NCBI GenBank assembly: GCA_964629825.1 | Contig: CAZVUW010000055.1 | Coordinates: 1-21,668 of the forward strand | Length of the DNA: 21,668 nucleotides | Source: CAZVUW01 sp964629825 | GTDB lineage: Bacteria; Actinomycetota; Nitriliruptoria; Euzebyales; Egibacteraceae | Direction: 5' to 3' | Shown: piece after piece, positions 1 through 7,426 of the stretch | Numbering within the stretch: position 1 is the first letter of the stretch | Layout of the letters: every line of letters starts with the position of its first letter | Notes under the pieces: model-generated | Databases searched by the model: none | What the model saw: the letters and a program-made list of their open reading frames with translations, nothing else | Told to the model about the DNA's origin: nothing | Program-made: the position numbers and the translations under genes

Positions 1-373
1 TCTCGTGGCTGCCGTACGAGTTGCCGGCCGAGTCGGTGTTGTTCTTGAACAGGTAGATCTGCCCCGCGATGCCTTCCTCGTGCAGGCGCTGCTCGGCCTG
101 CTCGACCAGGCTCTCGAGGATCCGTTCCCCCGCCTTGTCGTGGACCACGAGGGAGTGGACGGAGTCGCACTCGGGCGTCGCGTACTCGGGGTGCGAGCCG
201 ACGTCGAGGTACAGGCGGGCCCCGTTCTCGAGGAAGACGTTGGAGGAGCGCCCCCAGCTCACGACGCGGCGGAACAGGTAGCGCGCAACCTCATCGGGGG
301 ACAGCCGGCGCTGGCCGCGAAACGTGCACGTGACGCCGTACTCCACCTCGATGCCGAAGATGCGGCGCTCCAT
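1..373 (-). CDS. pafA: Pup--protein ligase PafA (N-terminal part, cut by window edge)
   Basis: PafA uses ATP to join the C-terminal glutamate of Pup to substrate lysines, marking proteins for the proteasome. The visible 124 codons start with MERRIFGIEVEYG, the opening of the carboxylate-amine ligase fold, where Glu9 is the metal-binding glutamate of the family. ENGARLYLDVGSHPEYA follows, with Asp57 at the position of the PafA catalytic aspartate, and then KNNTDSAGNSYG. The PafA/Dop-specific long loop seen in Dop is absent, which separates it from its paralogue at 9442-10926. The ATG at 373 has AAGGGG five bases upstream. The gene lies 113 bp downstream of prcA on the same strand, as part of a prcB-prcA-pafA series. 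The rest of the protein lies to the left of the window. Confidence 0.96.
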   Translation of the reverse strand, partial: MERRIFGIEVEYGVTCTFRGQRRLSPDEVARYLFRRVVSWGRSSNVFLENGARLYLDVGSHPEYATPECDSVHSLVVHDKAGERILESLVEQAEQRLHEEGIAGQIYLFKNNTDSAGNSYGSHE

Positions 374-428
374 GCGTGCCCCTTGCTCGCGCGGACCTCG
401 GGCCAGCTCGCACCACGCGCGTCGGGCG

Positions 429-447
429 GCGCGACCACCGGTCGCGC
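429..447 (-). terminator. Hairpin between prcA and pafA
   Basis: Perfect 8-bp inverted repeat (GCGCGACC at 429-436, GGTCGCGC at 440-447) with a 3-nt loop, in the 113-bp gap between the prcA stop and the pafA start. There is no U-tract after it on the minus strand. It could be a weak terminator or attenuator, or an mRNA processing or stability stem, that sets PafA levels below those of the core particle. The role is inferred; the repeat is seen directly. Confidence 0.4.
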
Positions 448-486
448 AGCGCAGCCGCGCGGATGTCCAGCGAGTGTATGTGCCGC

Positions 487-1203
487 CTACGCGGCGGGGC
501 CGCCGCCGGTGGCTCCGGGGCCGTCGCCGTCCTGGAGCAGCTCGGCGACCTGCTCCGGCTCAAGGCGGAAGAACTTGCGCCGTCCGCGGGTACGGTCCAG
601 GCCGCCGACCTCGAGCCGGGCCGCCTCGATCTCGCGGTCCTCGGCGGCAGCCAGCGCGTCGCGCGCAGCCCGCAGCGCCTCGGCCAGGCTCAGGTCCTGG
701 CGGTAGCGGTTCCCGAGCTGCTCGTTGATGGCGTCCGCGCTGCCGCCGATGGCGATGAAGCCGTCCTCGTCGGTGATGAAGCCGTCGTAGCGCACGTGGT
801 AGATCTCGGCGCCGTTGTCGAGGACCTCGGCGACGAGCAGCTCCACCTCGAACGGCTTGGCGCTCTCCGTGAAGCCGGCGCCGAGGAAGTTGGCGTAGGC
901 GTTGGCGAGGGCGCGGCCCGTGACGTCCTCGCGGGCGTACTGGTAGCCCTTGACGTCGGCGATGCGGATGCCCGCCACCCGCAGCTGCTCGAACTCGTTG
1001 TACTTGCCGACCGCCGCATAGGCGATGCGGTCGTAGATCTCGCTGATCTTGTGCAGCGTGGCGGAGGGGTTCTCCGCGACGAACAGGACCCCATCGGCGT
1101 ACGCGAGGCCCACCACGGACCGTCCGCGGCTGATGCCCTTCTGGGCGAACTCCGCCCGGTCCTTCATCAGCTGCTCAGGGGAGACGTACGGCATCATCGC
1201 CAC
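487..1203 (-). CDS. prcA: Proteasome subunit alpha PrcA
   Basis: Alpha subunit of the actinobacterial 20S proteasome, in the outer heptameric rings that gate the chamber and bind ARC/Mpa. The 238-aa product begins MAMMPYVSPEQLMKDRAEF, the family's N-terminal gating segment and H0 helix. It continues with ISRGRSVVGLAYADGVLF, ENPSATLHKISEIYDRI, the DVTGRALANAYA region and AKPFEVELLVAEV, all close to mycobacterial PrcA. As expected it lacks a catalytic N-terminal threonine. The GTG at 1203 is preceded by AAGGAG six bases upstream, so the GTG GCG ATG ATG start region is well supported. Its C-terminus is Gly/Pro/Ala-rich and ends GGGPAA. The start lies 36 bp after the prcB stop; the two are surely co-transcribed. 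Confidence 0.97.
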   Translation of the reverse strand: MAMMPYVSPEQLMKDRAEFAQKGISRGRSVVGLAYADGVLFVAENPSATLHKISEIYDRIAYAAVGKYNEFEQLRVAGIRIADVKGYQYAREDVTGRALANAYANFLGAGFTESAKPFEVELLVAEVLDNGAEIYHVRYDGFITDEDGFIAIGGSADAINEQLGNRYRQDLSLAEALRAARDALAAAEDREIEAARLEVGGLDRTRGRRKFFRLEPEQVAELLQDGDGPGATGGGPAA

Positions 1204-1239
1204 GGTGCTGCTCCTTGTCGCGCCCGGCTCGGTCGGCGG

Positions 1240-2037
1240 CTACATCCGGCGGCTGCGCGCCGCGATCGTCTGCTCGACCCGCGCGGCCACGTCCTCGTCC
1301 GGCAGCTCGCGGTAGCCCTCGGCGTCGATCACGGCCACCAGGGGGTAGATGCCCCGCACCACGTCGGGGCCGCCGGTGGCGGCGTCCTCGTCGGCGACGT
1401 CCCACAGGGCTTCGATCGCGATCTCGACCGCCTCGTCGCGGCTGACGTCCGGGCGATAGCGCGCCTTCAGCGAGCCGCGCGCGTCACGGCCGCCCGAGCC
1501 GGTGGTCGCGAAGCGCCGCTCCTCGTAGCGCCCGCCCGCCGCGTCGAACTCGTAGATGCGGGCGATCTTGGCGCGCGGGTCGTAGCCGGCGAACAGAGGG
1601 ACGACCACCAGGCCCTGCATCGCCATCGGCAGGTTGGCCCGCACCATCTGCGCCAGCTTGTTGGCCTTGCCCTCCAGCGACAGGGGGAAGCCCTCGACCT
1701 TCTCGTAGTGCTCCAGCTCGGTCGCGAAGATCTTCGCCAGCTCCATGGCCGGGCCGGCGGCGCCGGAGATGGCGACGGCGGACCAGGCATCGGCCTCGAA
1801 GACCTTGCGCATGTCGCGCTTGGAGATGACGTTGCCCGCGGTGGCGCGGCGGTCGCCCGCCATCACGACGCCGCCGTCGTAGGTCAGCGCGAGAACCGTC
1901 GTGCCCTCCACGTGGGGCACCGCGGCGGGATCGAGCTTGGACGTGAGCGCCTCGAAGGCGGCCGGAGCCTGCCTGCGCAGGAGCTCCGAGAAGCTCGCGG
2001 ACGCGGGGTCGAACGGGTCTAGGCCGTCGATCCTCAC
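1240..2037 (-). CDS. prcB: Proteasome subunit beta PrcB
   Basis: Catalytic beta subunit of the 20S proteasome, an N-terminal-nucleophile hydrolase. A 45-residue propeptide ends PHVEG and autocleavage would expose Thr46 of TTVLALTYDGG. In mature numbering Thr1, Asp17 (in MAGDRRATAGN) and Lys33 (in MRKVF) are all present, so the active site is intact. Further family blocks are LAKIFATELEHYEKVEGFPLS and DEDAATGGPDVVRGIYP. The start is GTG at 2037; no ATG/GTG lies between it and an in-frame stop upstream, although the ribosome binding site is poor (GGGGATGATG). Length 265 aa is normal. The gene follows pncB by 85 bp. The usual upstream neighbour pup is missing here and lies about 7 kb away. Confidence 0.97.
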   Translation of the reverse strand: MRIDGLDPFDPASASFSELLRRQAPAAFEALTSKLDPAAVPHVEGTTVLALTYDGGVVMAGDRRATAGNVISKRDMRKVFEADAWSAVAISGAAGPAMELAKIFATELEHYEKVEGFPLSLEGKANKLAQMVRANLPMAMQGLVVVPLFAGYDPRAKIARIYEFDAAGGRYEERRFATTGSGGRDARGSLKARYRPDVSRDEAVEIAIEALWDVADEDAATGGPDVVRGIYPLVAVIDAEGYRELPDEDVAARVEQTIAARSRRM

Positions 2038-2122
2038 TGGAGCATCATCCCCGTATCGGTGTCGGTCTCAGTCGGTGTTCGGGTGGGGCGCCCGGGCCAG
2101 GCGCCGCGCAGCATCCTACCGG
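2038..2122 (-). promoter_or_regulatory. Candidate prcBA promoter region
   Basis: This 85-bp gap between pncB and prcB holds a TAGGAT hexamer at 2113-2118 (minus strand, TANNNT type), which would give a leader of about 70 nt. Two ACACCGA(C/T) direct repeats spaced 16 bp apart lie further down, around 2059-2083. No clear -35 is visible. Because pup is not upstream, prcBA needs either this promoter or read-through from pncAB. Confidence 0.3.
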
Positions 2123-3463
2123 TCAGCCAGCCCGGCCCGTCGCGAGGTCCGCGGCCCGCACCCGCTCTGCGCAGCGCTCCAGCTCCGGGCTGATCCGCGG
2201 GCGCGGCGGCGGGTCGAACGACTCGAGGGTGCGCCAGCCCTCGGGCAGGGCCGCGAGGCTGGCGGCGGCCGCGGCGCGTGCGCGCTCGAGGTCGAACTCC
2301 ACCAGCCGCTCCCCATCGCGCCACACCGGAGCCAGGAGAGCCCGGCCGCCCAGCCCCTCCTCGCCCCTCAGCGCCAGCAGGTCGTCCTCGGGGCTGTCGA
2401 AGCGGCGGATCTGCTTGCGCCCGGGCAGGGTCGCCTTGTGCTCGCTGTGCTTGGCGCGCGGTGAGCCGGCGTATTCGACCAGCTTGTAGACGATGTCCAC
2501 CGAGGGGCGGTCGCTGGAGGTCACGAGCGCCGTCCCGATGCCATAGGAGTCGATCGGTGCGCCGGCGGCGACGAGCCGGGCGATGCGGTGCTCGTCGATG
2601 CCACCCGAGGCGATGATCCTGGTGTCGTGCAGGCCCGCCTCGTCGAGCAGCGCGCGAGCGGCGCGGGACAGCGCGTCGAGGTCCCCTGAGTCCAGGCGGA
2701 TGCCGGCCAGGCGGCCTCCCCGGGCGCGCAGGGCAAGCCCGACCTCGATGGCGCGCCTCACGCCACGGAGGGTGTCATAGGTGTCCACCAGCAGAACGGG
2801 GTTCTCCGGGTAGCTGTTCGCGAAGGCGTTGAAGGCAGCGGTCTCGTCGCCCATCGCCTGCACGAGCGAGTGCGCCATGGTCCCGGTGATGGGGATGCCG
2901 TAGCGGCGTCCCGCCTCCACGTTCGAGGTCGAGCCGACGCCCCCGATGTAGGCGGCGCGCGCGGCCTCGATACCCGCCTCCAGGCCGTGCGCGCGGCGGA
3001 AGCCGAAGTCGGCCAGGGGCGCCCCGCCCGCGGCCAGGACATAGCGCGCCGCCTTGGTCGCGAGCAGCGTGGAGAGGTGCACCTGGTTCATCAGGGCGGT
3101 CTCCCACAGCATCGCCTGGGGCAGTGGCGCGGTGACCTCCAGCAGCGGCTCGTCGCCGAGGATGAGGGTGCCTTCCTCGACGGCCCACACCTCGCCGGTG
3201 GGCTGGAGCGACTCAAGCCATTCGAGCAGCGAGTCGGACATGCCCTGGGTGCGCAGGTAGTCGAGCTCGGCGGGGCCGAAGGAGAAGCTCTCGATCACCT
3301 CCAGCGCGCGCTCGATGCCGGCGGCGATGAGCCAGGGCCGCAGCCGGTCCGGCCGCACGAACAGGCTGAACGAGGCCGCCTCCACCATGCCGGTGCGCAG
3401 GCAGGTCTCGGCCATGCGGAGCTCGTACAGGTCGGTGTGCAGCCCCAGCGCCCGCCGCTCCAT
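2123..3463 (-). CDS. pncB: Nicotinate phosphoribosyltransferase PncB
   Basis: Converts nicotinate, PRPP and ATP to nicotinate mononucleotide, the committed step of Preiss-Handler NAD salvage. The 446-aa protein opens LGLHTDLYELRMAETCLR, the N-terminal block of the family, with ATFSLF-like ASFSLFVRPD after it. DFGFRRAHG lies at 152-160, and GTMAHSLVQAM at 194-204 carries His198, the histidine expected to be phosphorylated by ATP. The barrel blocks GIRLDSGDL and IIASGGIDEHRI, and the late YGIGTALVTS, are all present. The ATG at 3463 lies three bases after the pncA stop, so the pair is translationally coupled. Its own ribosome binding site is weak, consistent with coupling. The Arg/Glu-rich C-terminal 60 residues are less conserved. 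Confidence 0.95.
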   Translation of the reverse strand: MERRALGLHTDLYELRMAETCLRTGMVEAASFSLFVRPDRLRPWLIAAGIERALEVIESFSFGPAELDYLRTQGMSDSLLEWLESLQPTGEVWAVEEGTLILGDEPLLEVTAPLPQAMLWETALMNQVHLSTLLATKAARYVLAAGGAPLADFGFRRAHGLEAGIEAARAAYIGGVGSTSNVEAGRRYGIPITGTMAHSLVQAMGDETAAFNAFANSYPENPVLLVDTYDTLRGVRRAIEVGLALRARGGRLAGIRLDSGDLDALSRAARALLDEAGLHDTRIIASGGIDEHRIARLVAAGAPIDSYGIGTALVTSSDRPSVDIVYKLVEYAGSPRAKHSEHKATLPGRKQIRRFDSPEDDLLALRGEEGLGGRALLAPVWRDGERLVEFDLERARAAAAASLAALPEGWRTLESFDPPPRPRISPELERCAERVRAADLATGRAG

Positions 3464-3466
3464 CGG

Positions 3467-4048
3467 CTAGACCGCCACGCCCGCGCTGCGCAGCTCCTCG
3501 ACCGTCTTCTCCCCGTCGTCCGGCTGGAGGTTGACCGCCGCGGTGGCGTCGAGCAGGACCTCGGTCCGATAGCCGCGTGCGACCGCGTCAAGCGCGGTCG
3601 CCTTGACGCAGTAGTCCAGGGCCAGCCCGACCACCACCACGTGGTCGATGTCGCGCTCGCGCAGCACGCGGTCGAGCTCGGTCGCCTCCTCCGCCCCGGT
3701 CTCGGGGTCACGTGTGGTGAAGCCGGAGTAGCCGTCGCTGCCGTCGACGCCCTTGCGGATGGCCGGGCCGTCGAAGTCCAGCTCGGGGTGCGGCTGCGCC
3801 CCCCAGGTGTCGCGCACGCAGTGCACGGGCCAGACGCCGCCCTGCGGCTGGAAGTGCGGAGTCTCCGGCGGGTGCCAGTCCAGGGTGTAGACCACGGCGG
3901 CCCCGGCCGCGCGTGCGCGCTCTATCTCCCGGTTGACCGCAGAGACGACCTTCTCACCCCCCTGCACGTACAGGCTGCCCTGGGGGTCTGCGAAGTCGTT
4001 CTGGACGTCCACGACCACGAGTGCGCTCGTGCGGGTGTACGTGGCCAT
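3467..4048 (-). CDS. pncA: Nicotinamidase PncA
   Basis: Hydrolyses nicotinamide to nicotinate, feeding PncB just downstream. In the 193-aa product the cysteine-hydrolase triad is Asp14 (VVVDVQNDF), Lys99 (AIRKGVDGSDGYSGF) and Cys147 (GLALDYCVKATA). The metal site is Asp57, His59 and His65 (DWHPPETPHF). All match bacterial PncA, including the WPVHCV block. The open frame extends 26 codons further upstream, but the ATG at 4048 has an excellent AGGAG seven to eight bases before it and sits directly before the conserved region, so I start there. The upstream 228 bp carry a GNRA-capped hairpin and two 31-bp repeats that may form a structured leader. It may also accept pyrazinamide, as known for the family. 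Confidence 0.95.
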   Translation of the reverse strand: MATYTRTSALVVVDVQNDFADPQGSLYVQGGEKVVSAVNREIERARAAGAAVVYTLDWHPPETPHFQPQGGVWPVHCVRDTWGAQPHPELDFDGPAIRKGVDGSDGYSGFTTRDPETGAEEATELDRVLRERDIDHVVVVGLALDYCVKATALDAVARGYRTEVLLDATAAVNLQPDDGEKTVEELRSAGVAV

Positions 4049-4084
4049 CGACCTCTCTCCTCGCCGTAGCTGCCGATCTCGGCA

Positions 4085-4114
4085 CCATCCTGCCCCCTCA
4101 CGGGGGTTGGATGG
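4085..4114 (-). promoter_or_regulatory. GNRA-capped hairpin in the pncA leader
   Basis: Arms CCATCC (4085-4090) and GGATGG (4109-4114) enclose CCCCC/GGGGG (4093-4097 and 4102-4106), separated by a 2x2 internal loop. On the minus strand the tetraloop reads GTGA, a GNRA loop, which favours a folded minus-strand RNA. It ends 37 nt upstream of the pncA ATG. It could be a leader structure controlling NAD salvage or a stability element; the role is inferred. Confidence 0.45.
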
Positions 4115-4182
4115 CAAGCGACTCAAGTAGCGAAGCGGTAGTCGCCCTCAACAAGCGACTCGAGTGGCGAAGCGGTAGTCGC
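4115..4182. repeat. Two 31-bp direct repeats (37-bp period) with inverted ends
   Basis: Near-identical copies at 4115-4145 and 4152-4182 differ at two positions, both A/G transitions. Each copy contains GCGACT and AGTCGC as inverted ends of a 28-bp core, giving a 6-bp stem; both differences fall in the loop, so the stems are kept. The spacer between copies is only 6 bp. The element lies between the binding-protein gene and pncA. It could be a small REP-like palindromic unit or a duplicated regulator site. No relation to a tRNA or transposon end is visible. Confidence 0.6.
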
Positions 4183-4198
4183 ACTAGGCAGCGCAAGC

Positions 4199-4234
4199 GC
4201 AGACCGCCGGCCCTGCGGATGGCCGGCGGTCTGC
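4199..4234 (-). terminator. 14-bp stem terminator after the binding-protein gene
   Basis: Perfect inverted repeat with 14-bp arms (4199-4212 and 4221-4234) and an 8-nt loop, about 42 bp beyond the stop of the binding-protein gene. It is very GC-rich and has no U-tract, as is common for actinobacterial terminators. It separates that gene from pncAB. Confidence 0.6.
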
Positions 4235-4276
4235 TGTCGAGCGCGTTGGAGCTCTTATGGGGTTGTGCTTGGTGGG

Positions 4277-5977
4277 TTACTCGGCCGCGAGGGTCCACTC
4301 CTGGACGTTCCACAGCGGCCCGACGATGGCGAGCGGGTGGGCCTCGACGCCCTGGACCCATGGCCGCCAGACGGTGGGCTGCGGTGCCCGGTAGAGCGGC
4401 AGGACCGGCAGCTCTTCGGCGAGCAGGTTCTCGGCCTGGGCCACCAGCCCGGCGCGCTCATCCTCGTCGAGGACGCGCCCGGCCTCGTTGACCAGGTCGT
4501 CCAGCTCGTCGCTGCAGTAGGACTGGAAGTTGGTCGAGGTCTCGCACATCCAGGCCGGGGCCGCCTCGAGCGGGTCAAGGCCGGTCGACCAGGAGAAGAC
4601 GATCAGGTCCCAGGCGCCGTCCGGGCCGCCGAACAGCCGCTCGGGGCTGAACATCACGCCCGGCTCGACGACGTCGGCAACGACGCTCACGCCGACCTCG
4701 GCCAGCTGAGCCTGCACGACCTCGAGGACGAGCTGGCGACCCTCGTCACCGGCGGTGGTGGTGTAGCGCAGCTCGAGCGGCTCGCCGTCGCAGGTGACCT
4801 GGCCGCCGGAGGCGACCCCGCTGACGTCACAGCCCGCGGCCTCGAAGCTGGCGAGAGCCTCGTCGACGTCGTAGTCGTAGCGGTCGAACGGCCCGGAGCC
4901 GTCGTCCTCGGGCGCCGCGAACAGCGCGTCCAGGGCGGTGGGCTCCTCGGCGACGCCCTCGAGGGCGACCTCGGCCAGGGCGTCACGGTCGATGGCGTGC
5001 GCGATGCCGCGGCGGACCTCGACGCGGTCCAGCGGCTCAACCGCCAGGTTGAAGGTGATGTGCTCCCAGGTCGGGCCGTCGACCACCTCGACGAAGGCGT
5101 CGACGTCAGCCAGGCTGTCGACCAGGCCGATCTGAGCCGCCGGGTAGAGGACGTCCACCTCGCCGCCGCGCAGCTGCTGGACCTGGGTGCCGGTGTCGGG
5201 CACGAACTTGACGACGACCTGGTCGAGCTTGGCCGGCTCGCCCCAGAAGGCGTCGTTGCGGGCGAGGATCAGGTTCTGACCGCGCTCCCAGGACTCGACC
5301 ACGAACGGGCCGGAGGCGATGGGCTCGCCGTCGGCACCGGTGATGCCGTCGGTCCAGGCCTGCTCGAAGGTCTCGGCGTCCAGGACGTGCGCCGGGAGGA
5401 TGGGCGTGTCGGGACCGGCGAACAGGGCGCGCCACTGCGGGTACGGCCCGTCGAAGGTCAGGGTGATGGTCTTCTCGTCGATGACCTCGACCCCGGTGAT
5501 GCGGTCGTAGCCGTCGATGGTCGCGATGGGCAGGTCGGGGTTCTGCTTGATCTCGACGGTGAAGGCCACGTCTTCGGCGGTGATCGGCGTGCCATCGCTC
5601 CAGGTCGCCTCATCGCGCAGGCGGTAGGTGACGGAGAAGGGGTCCTCGGTGACCTCGGGCTCGCCGTCCAGCAGGGCGGGAACGTGCTCGCCCTCCGGGG
5701 TGATGTGCCAGAGGGACCACAGGACCGGCACGACGATGTGGCCAGTCGCGGTCGAGTTGCCGTCGATCGTGACGGGGTTCAGGACGGTTGGCTCGGCGTC
5801 CAGGGCATAGGTGACCGAACCGCCGCTCTGCGCTGAGGTGGTGGCCGCGGCCGCCGGGCTGCCGGTCTCGGGCTCGGTTGCGGGCTCGGAACCGCAAGCG
5901 GCCAAGACCAGCGACGCCACGGCGGCCACGGCCACGAGAGCCAGGCGGTTCGCGCTGGGGGAGACGCGGTGCTGCAC
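4277..5977 (-). CDS. ABC transporter substrate-binding lipoprotein, peptide family (SBP_bac_5)
   Basis: Extracellular solute-binding protein of the DppA/OppA type, expected to bind short peptides or similar solutes. The N-terminus has a hydrophobic segment ending in the lipobox LAAC, giving lipid-modified Cys28, followed by an acidic/Ala linker. Family blocks include GGSVTYALDAEPTVLNPVT, YRLRDEATWSDGTPITAEDV, SGPFVVESWERGQNLILARN, VEVRRGIAHAIDRDALAEV and, near the C-terminus, LAEELPVLPLYR. Length 566 aa is normal. The GTG start at 5977 has AAGGA about eight bases upstream. No permease or ATPase gene of the peptide type is nearby, so it is an orphan that must use a transporter encoded elsewhere or act as a sensor. 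A strong hairpin follows the stop codon. Confidence 0.93.
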   Translation of the reverse strand: MQHRVSPSANRLALVAVAAVASLVLAACGSEPATEPETGSPAAAATTSAQSGGSVTYALDAEPTVLNPVTIDGNSTATGHIVVPVLWSLWHITPEGEHVPALLDGEPEVTEDPFSVTYRLRDEATWSDGTPITAEDVAFTVEIKQNPDLPIATIDGYDRITGVEVIDEKTITLTFDGPYPQWRALFAGPDTPILPAHVLDAETFEQAWTDGITGADGEPIASGPFVVESWERGQNLILARNDAFWGEPAKLDQVVVKFVPDTGTQVQQLRGGEVDVLYPAAQIGLVDSLADVDAFVEVVDGPTWEHITFNLAVEPLDRVEVRRGIAHAIDRDALAEVALEGVAEEPTALDALFAAPEDDGSGPFDRYDYDVDEALASFEAAGCDVSGVASGGQVTCDGEPLELRYTTTAGDEGRQLVLEVVQAQLAEVGVSVVADVVEPGVMFSPERLFGGPDGAWDLIVFSWSTGLDPLEAAPAWMCETSTNFQSYCSDELDDLVNEAGRVLDEDERAGLVAQAENLLAEELPVLPLYRAPQPTVWRPWVQGVEAHPLAIVGPLWNVQEWTLAAE

Positions 5978-6113
5978 GGCAGGATCCTTATGGGTGGGAG
6001 CTGACAGTTGGTCCTTCCCTGCAACCGTCGACCCCTGCCGGCGTCACTTAACGTCGCCCTCAGTCTCCTCTGCGTCCGACTTTCGCCGCTCCTCCCCCAG
6101 CGCGTTCCGCCCG

Positions 6114-7268
6114 CTACACGTGCAGCAGCGGCGGGATCTGGTCGTCGACCTCCCAGGTGAGGTCGTCGGCGTTGATGGTGATGACGCCGTCGACGCCCTC
6201 GACCACCTCCCAGGCGAGCCCTGCCTCGCTGCGCAGCCGCAGCTTCCCGGACAGGGTCACCTCGCCCCACTCGACGCAGACGGCCACGTCGTCCAGACCG
6301 GCATCGGCCAGCGCGCGGTGGATCGCCTCCTCGACGTCGTTGTCGGCGCGCAGCAGCGCCGCGAGCACATCGTGGCGGGTGACCATGCCGGCCACCTGAC
6401 CGGCGGAGACGACGACCAGCCGGCTGACGTCCTGGTCGATCATCGCCCTGGCGGCCTCGGCCAGGGACACGTCCGGTGCCGTCACGCGCGCCGGCCGGCT
6501 GCAGGCCTCTCCGACGGTGGCGGCGCCGCGGCGGCGCTCCTCCTCCACCAGGCGGCGGCTGAGGCCGTAGCGCGGGCTGGCCTCCTTGGCGAGGAGGTCG
6601 GCCTCGCTGAGGACGCCGATCAGCTGTCCGTCGTCGTCGACGACGGGCGCCCCGGAGATGTCGAGGTGGAAGAGCATCAGCGCCGCCGTGCGCAGCGGCA
6701 TGCTCGCCTCGAGCACCACCGGGCGGTCGCTCATGACGTCAGCGACCCGCAGGGCGGAACCATGCCTGGGCTTAGCCGCGACGGCCGGAGCACCGCCGCG
6801 GGCGGCCTCCTCCAGCGCGGCCGCGGCCACCCTGCACACCTGCTCGGCGGTCTCCTGCGCGAGCCGGCCCAGGCCCGCCACGTCGATGACGAACCCGATC
6901 GGCCCGGCGGGCGGTCGGTAGCTGCCGACCACCGTCAGCTGGCTGCGGCTGCGGTCCAGCGGCTCCAGCTCGATCGAGCCGTCGAAGACCGGGAACGCAT
7001 GCCGGCCGGGCTCTGCGTGCCACTCCAGCGGGAGGACCGTCCGGTTTCCGACCTTGCGTGCGACTCCGGTGCGGACCCGCACGTCCTTGGAGATGGGTAC
7101 CCCCGCGGGGTGCAGCTCCAGACGCACCAGCCGGGCGCCGTCCGCCGCGAGCTCCTCGCCGCCTTCGGGCGAGGGCCCGAGCAGCTCCGATCCTCGTTCG
7201 AGGAGGATCCGCTCGATGACCCCGGGATCCCCGTTGACTGTCTTGTAGGCGTACACCCAGCGCAACAT
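6114..7268 (-). CDS. CBS-pair and BON domain protein with N-terminal SRPBCC-like region
   Basis: Three parts are visible in 384 aa. Residues 1-155 look like a START/SRPBCC-type fold (alternating strands, long final helix RLAQETAEQVCRVAAAALEEA); this is a weak assignment. Residues about 174-230 and 250-307 form a CBS pair (VADVMSDRPVVLEASMPLR; GAPVVDDDGQLIGVLSEADLL; SRLVVVSAGQVAGMVTRHDVL), the usual sensor for adenosyl nucleotides. Residues about 310-368 are a BON domain (DVEEAIHRALADAG, VTLSGKLRLRSEA), usually a lipid or protein contact module. ATG at 7268 has GAGGAGG eight bases upstream. There is no signal peptide, so it should be cytoplasmic. A role as a nucleotide-responsive stress protein is plausible but unproven. 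It is divergent from the LiaF-like gene. Confidence 0.85.
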   Translation of the reverse strand: MLRWVYAYKTVNGDPGVIERILLERGSELLGPSPEGGEELAADGARLVRLELHPAGVPISKDVRVRTGVARKVGNRTVLPLEWHAEPGRHAFPVFDGSIELEPLDRSRSQLTVVGSYRPPAGPIGFVIDVAGLGRLAQETAEQVCRVAAAALEEAARGGAPAVAAKPRHGSALRVADVMSDRPVVLEASMPLRTAALMLFHLDISGAPVVDDDGQLIGVLSEADLLAKEASPRYGLSRRLVEEERRRGAATVGEACSRPARVTAPDVSLAEAARAMIDQDVSRLVVVSAGQVAGMVTRHDVLAALLRADNDVEEAIHRALADAGLDDVAVCVEWGEVTLSGKLRLRSEAGLAWEVVEGVDGVITINADDLTWEVDDQIPPLLHV

Positions 7269-7404
7269 GTCGCTCGCCTCCTCAGACGCTTGGCGTGGCC
7301 GTGGACCAGTCGGGCTCGGCCAGCTCCACCGGCGGCGGTGTGCCGGGCGCCGTCCTGCCTTCGGCTAGCCCTAGGATCTCCTCGGCGACCGCACCGGATG
7401 AGGG

Positions 7405-7426
7405 CCGAAGGTCACACTTCCTTCGG
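7405..7426 (+). promoter_or_regulatory. Hairpin upstream of the LiaF-like gene
   Basis: 7-bp inverted repeat CCGAAGG (7405-7411) and CCTTCGG (7420-7426) with an 8-nt loop. It directly abuts the three tandem repeats that lead to the gene start. A TAGGAT hexamer at 7372-7377 could be the -10 for a leader that includes this hairpin. It may be a leader RNA stem or a dyad operator. Confidence 0.35.

Noticed and set aside
376..2022. Long plus-strand open frame (548 codons)
   Set aside because: Lies opposite prcA and prcB, which are unmistakable; the translation is Val/Gly/Leu/Asp-rich low complexity typical of antisense frames in GC-rich genes.
2870..4069. Plus-strand open frame of 399 codons
   Set aside because: Antisense to pncB and pncA; no family motifs, His/Gln/Arg-rich antisense composition.
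4115..4182. tRNA or tRNA fragment
   Set aside because: The repeats lack a cloverleaf, T-loop GTTC and acceptor pairing; only a 6-bp stem per unit is present.
4265..5836. Plus-strand open frame of 523 codons
   Set aside because: Antisense to the binding-protein gene, which has a lipobox and family blocks.
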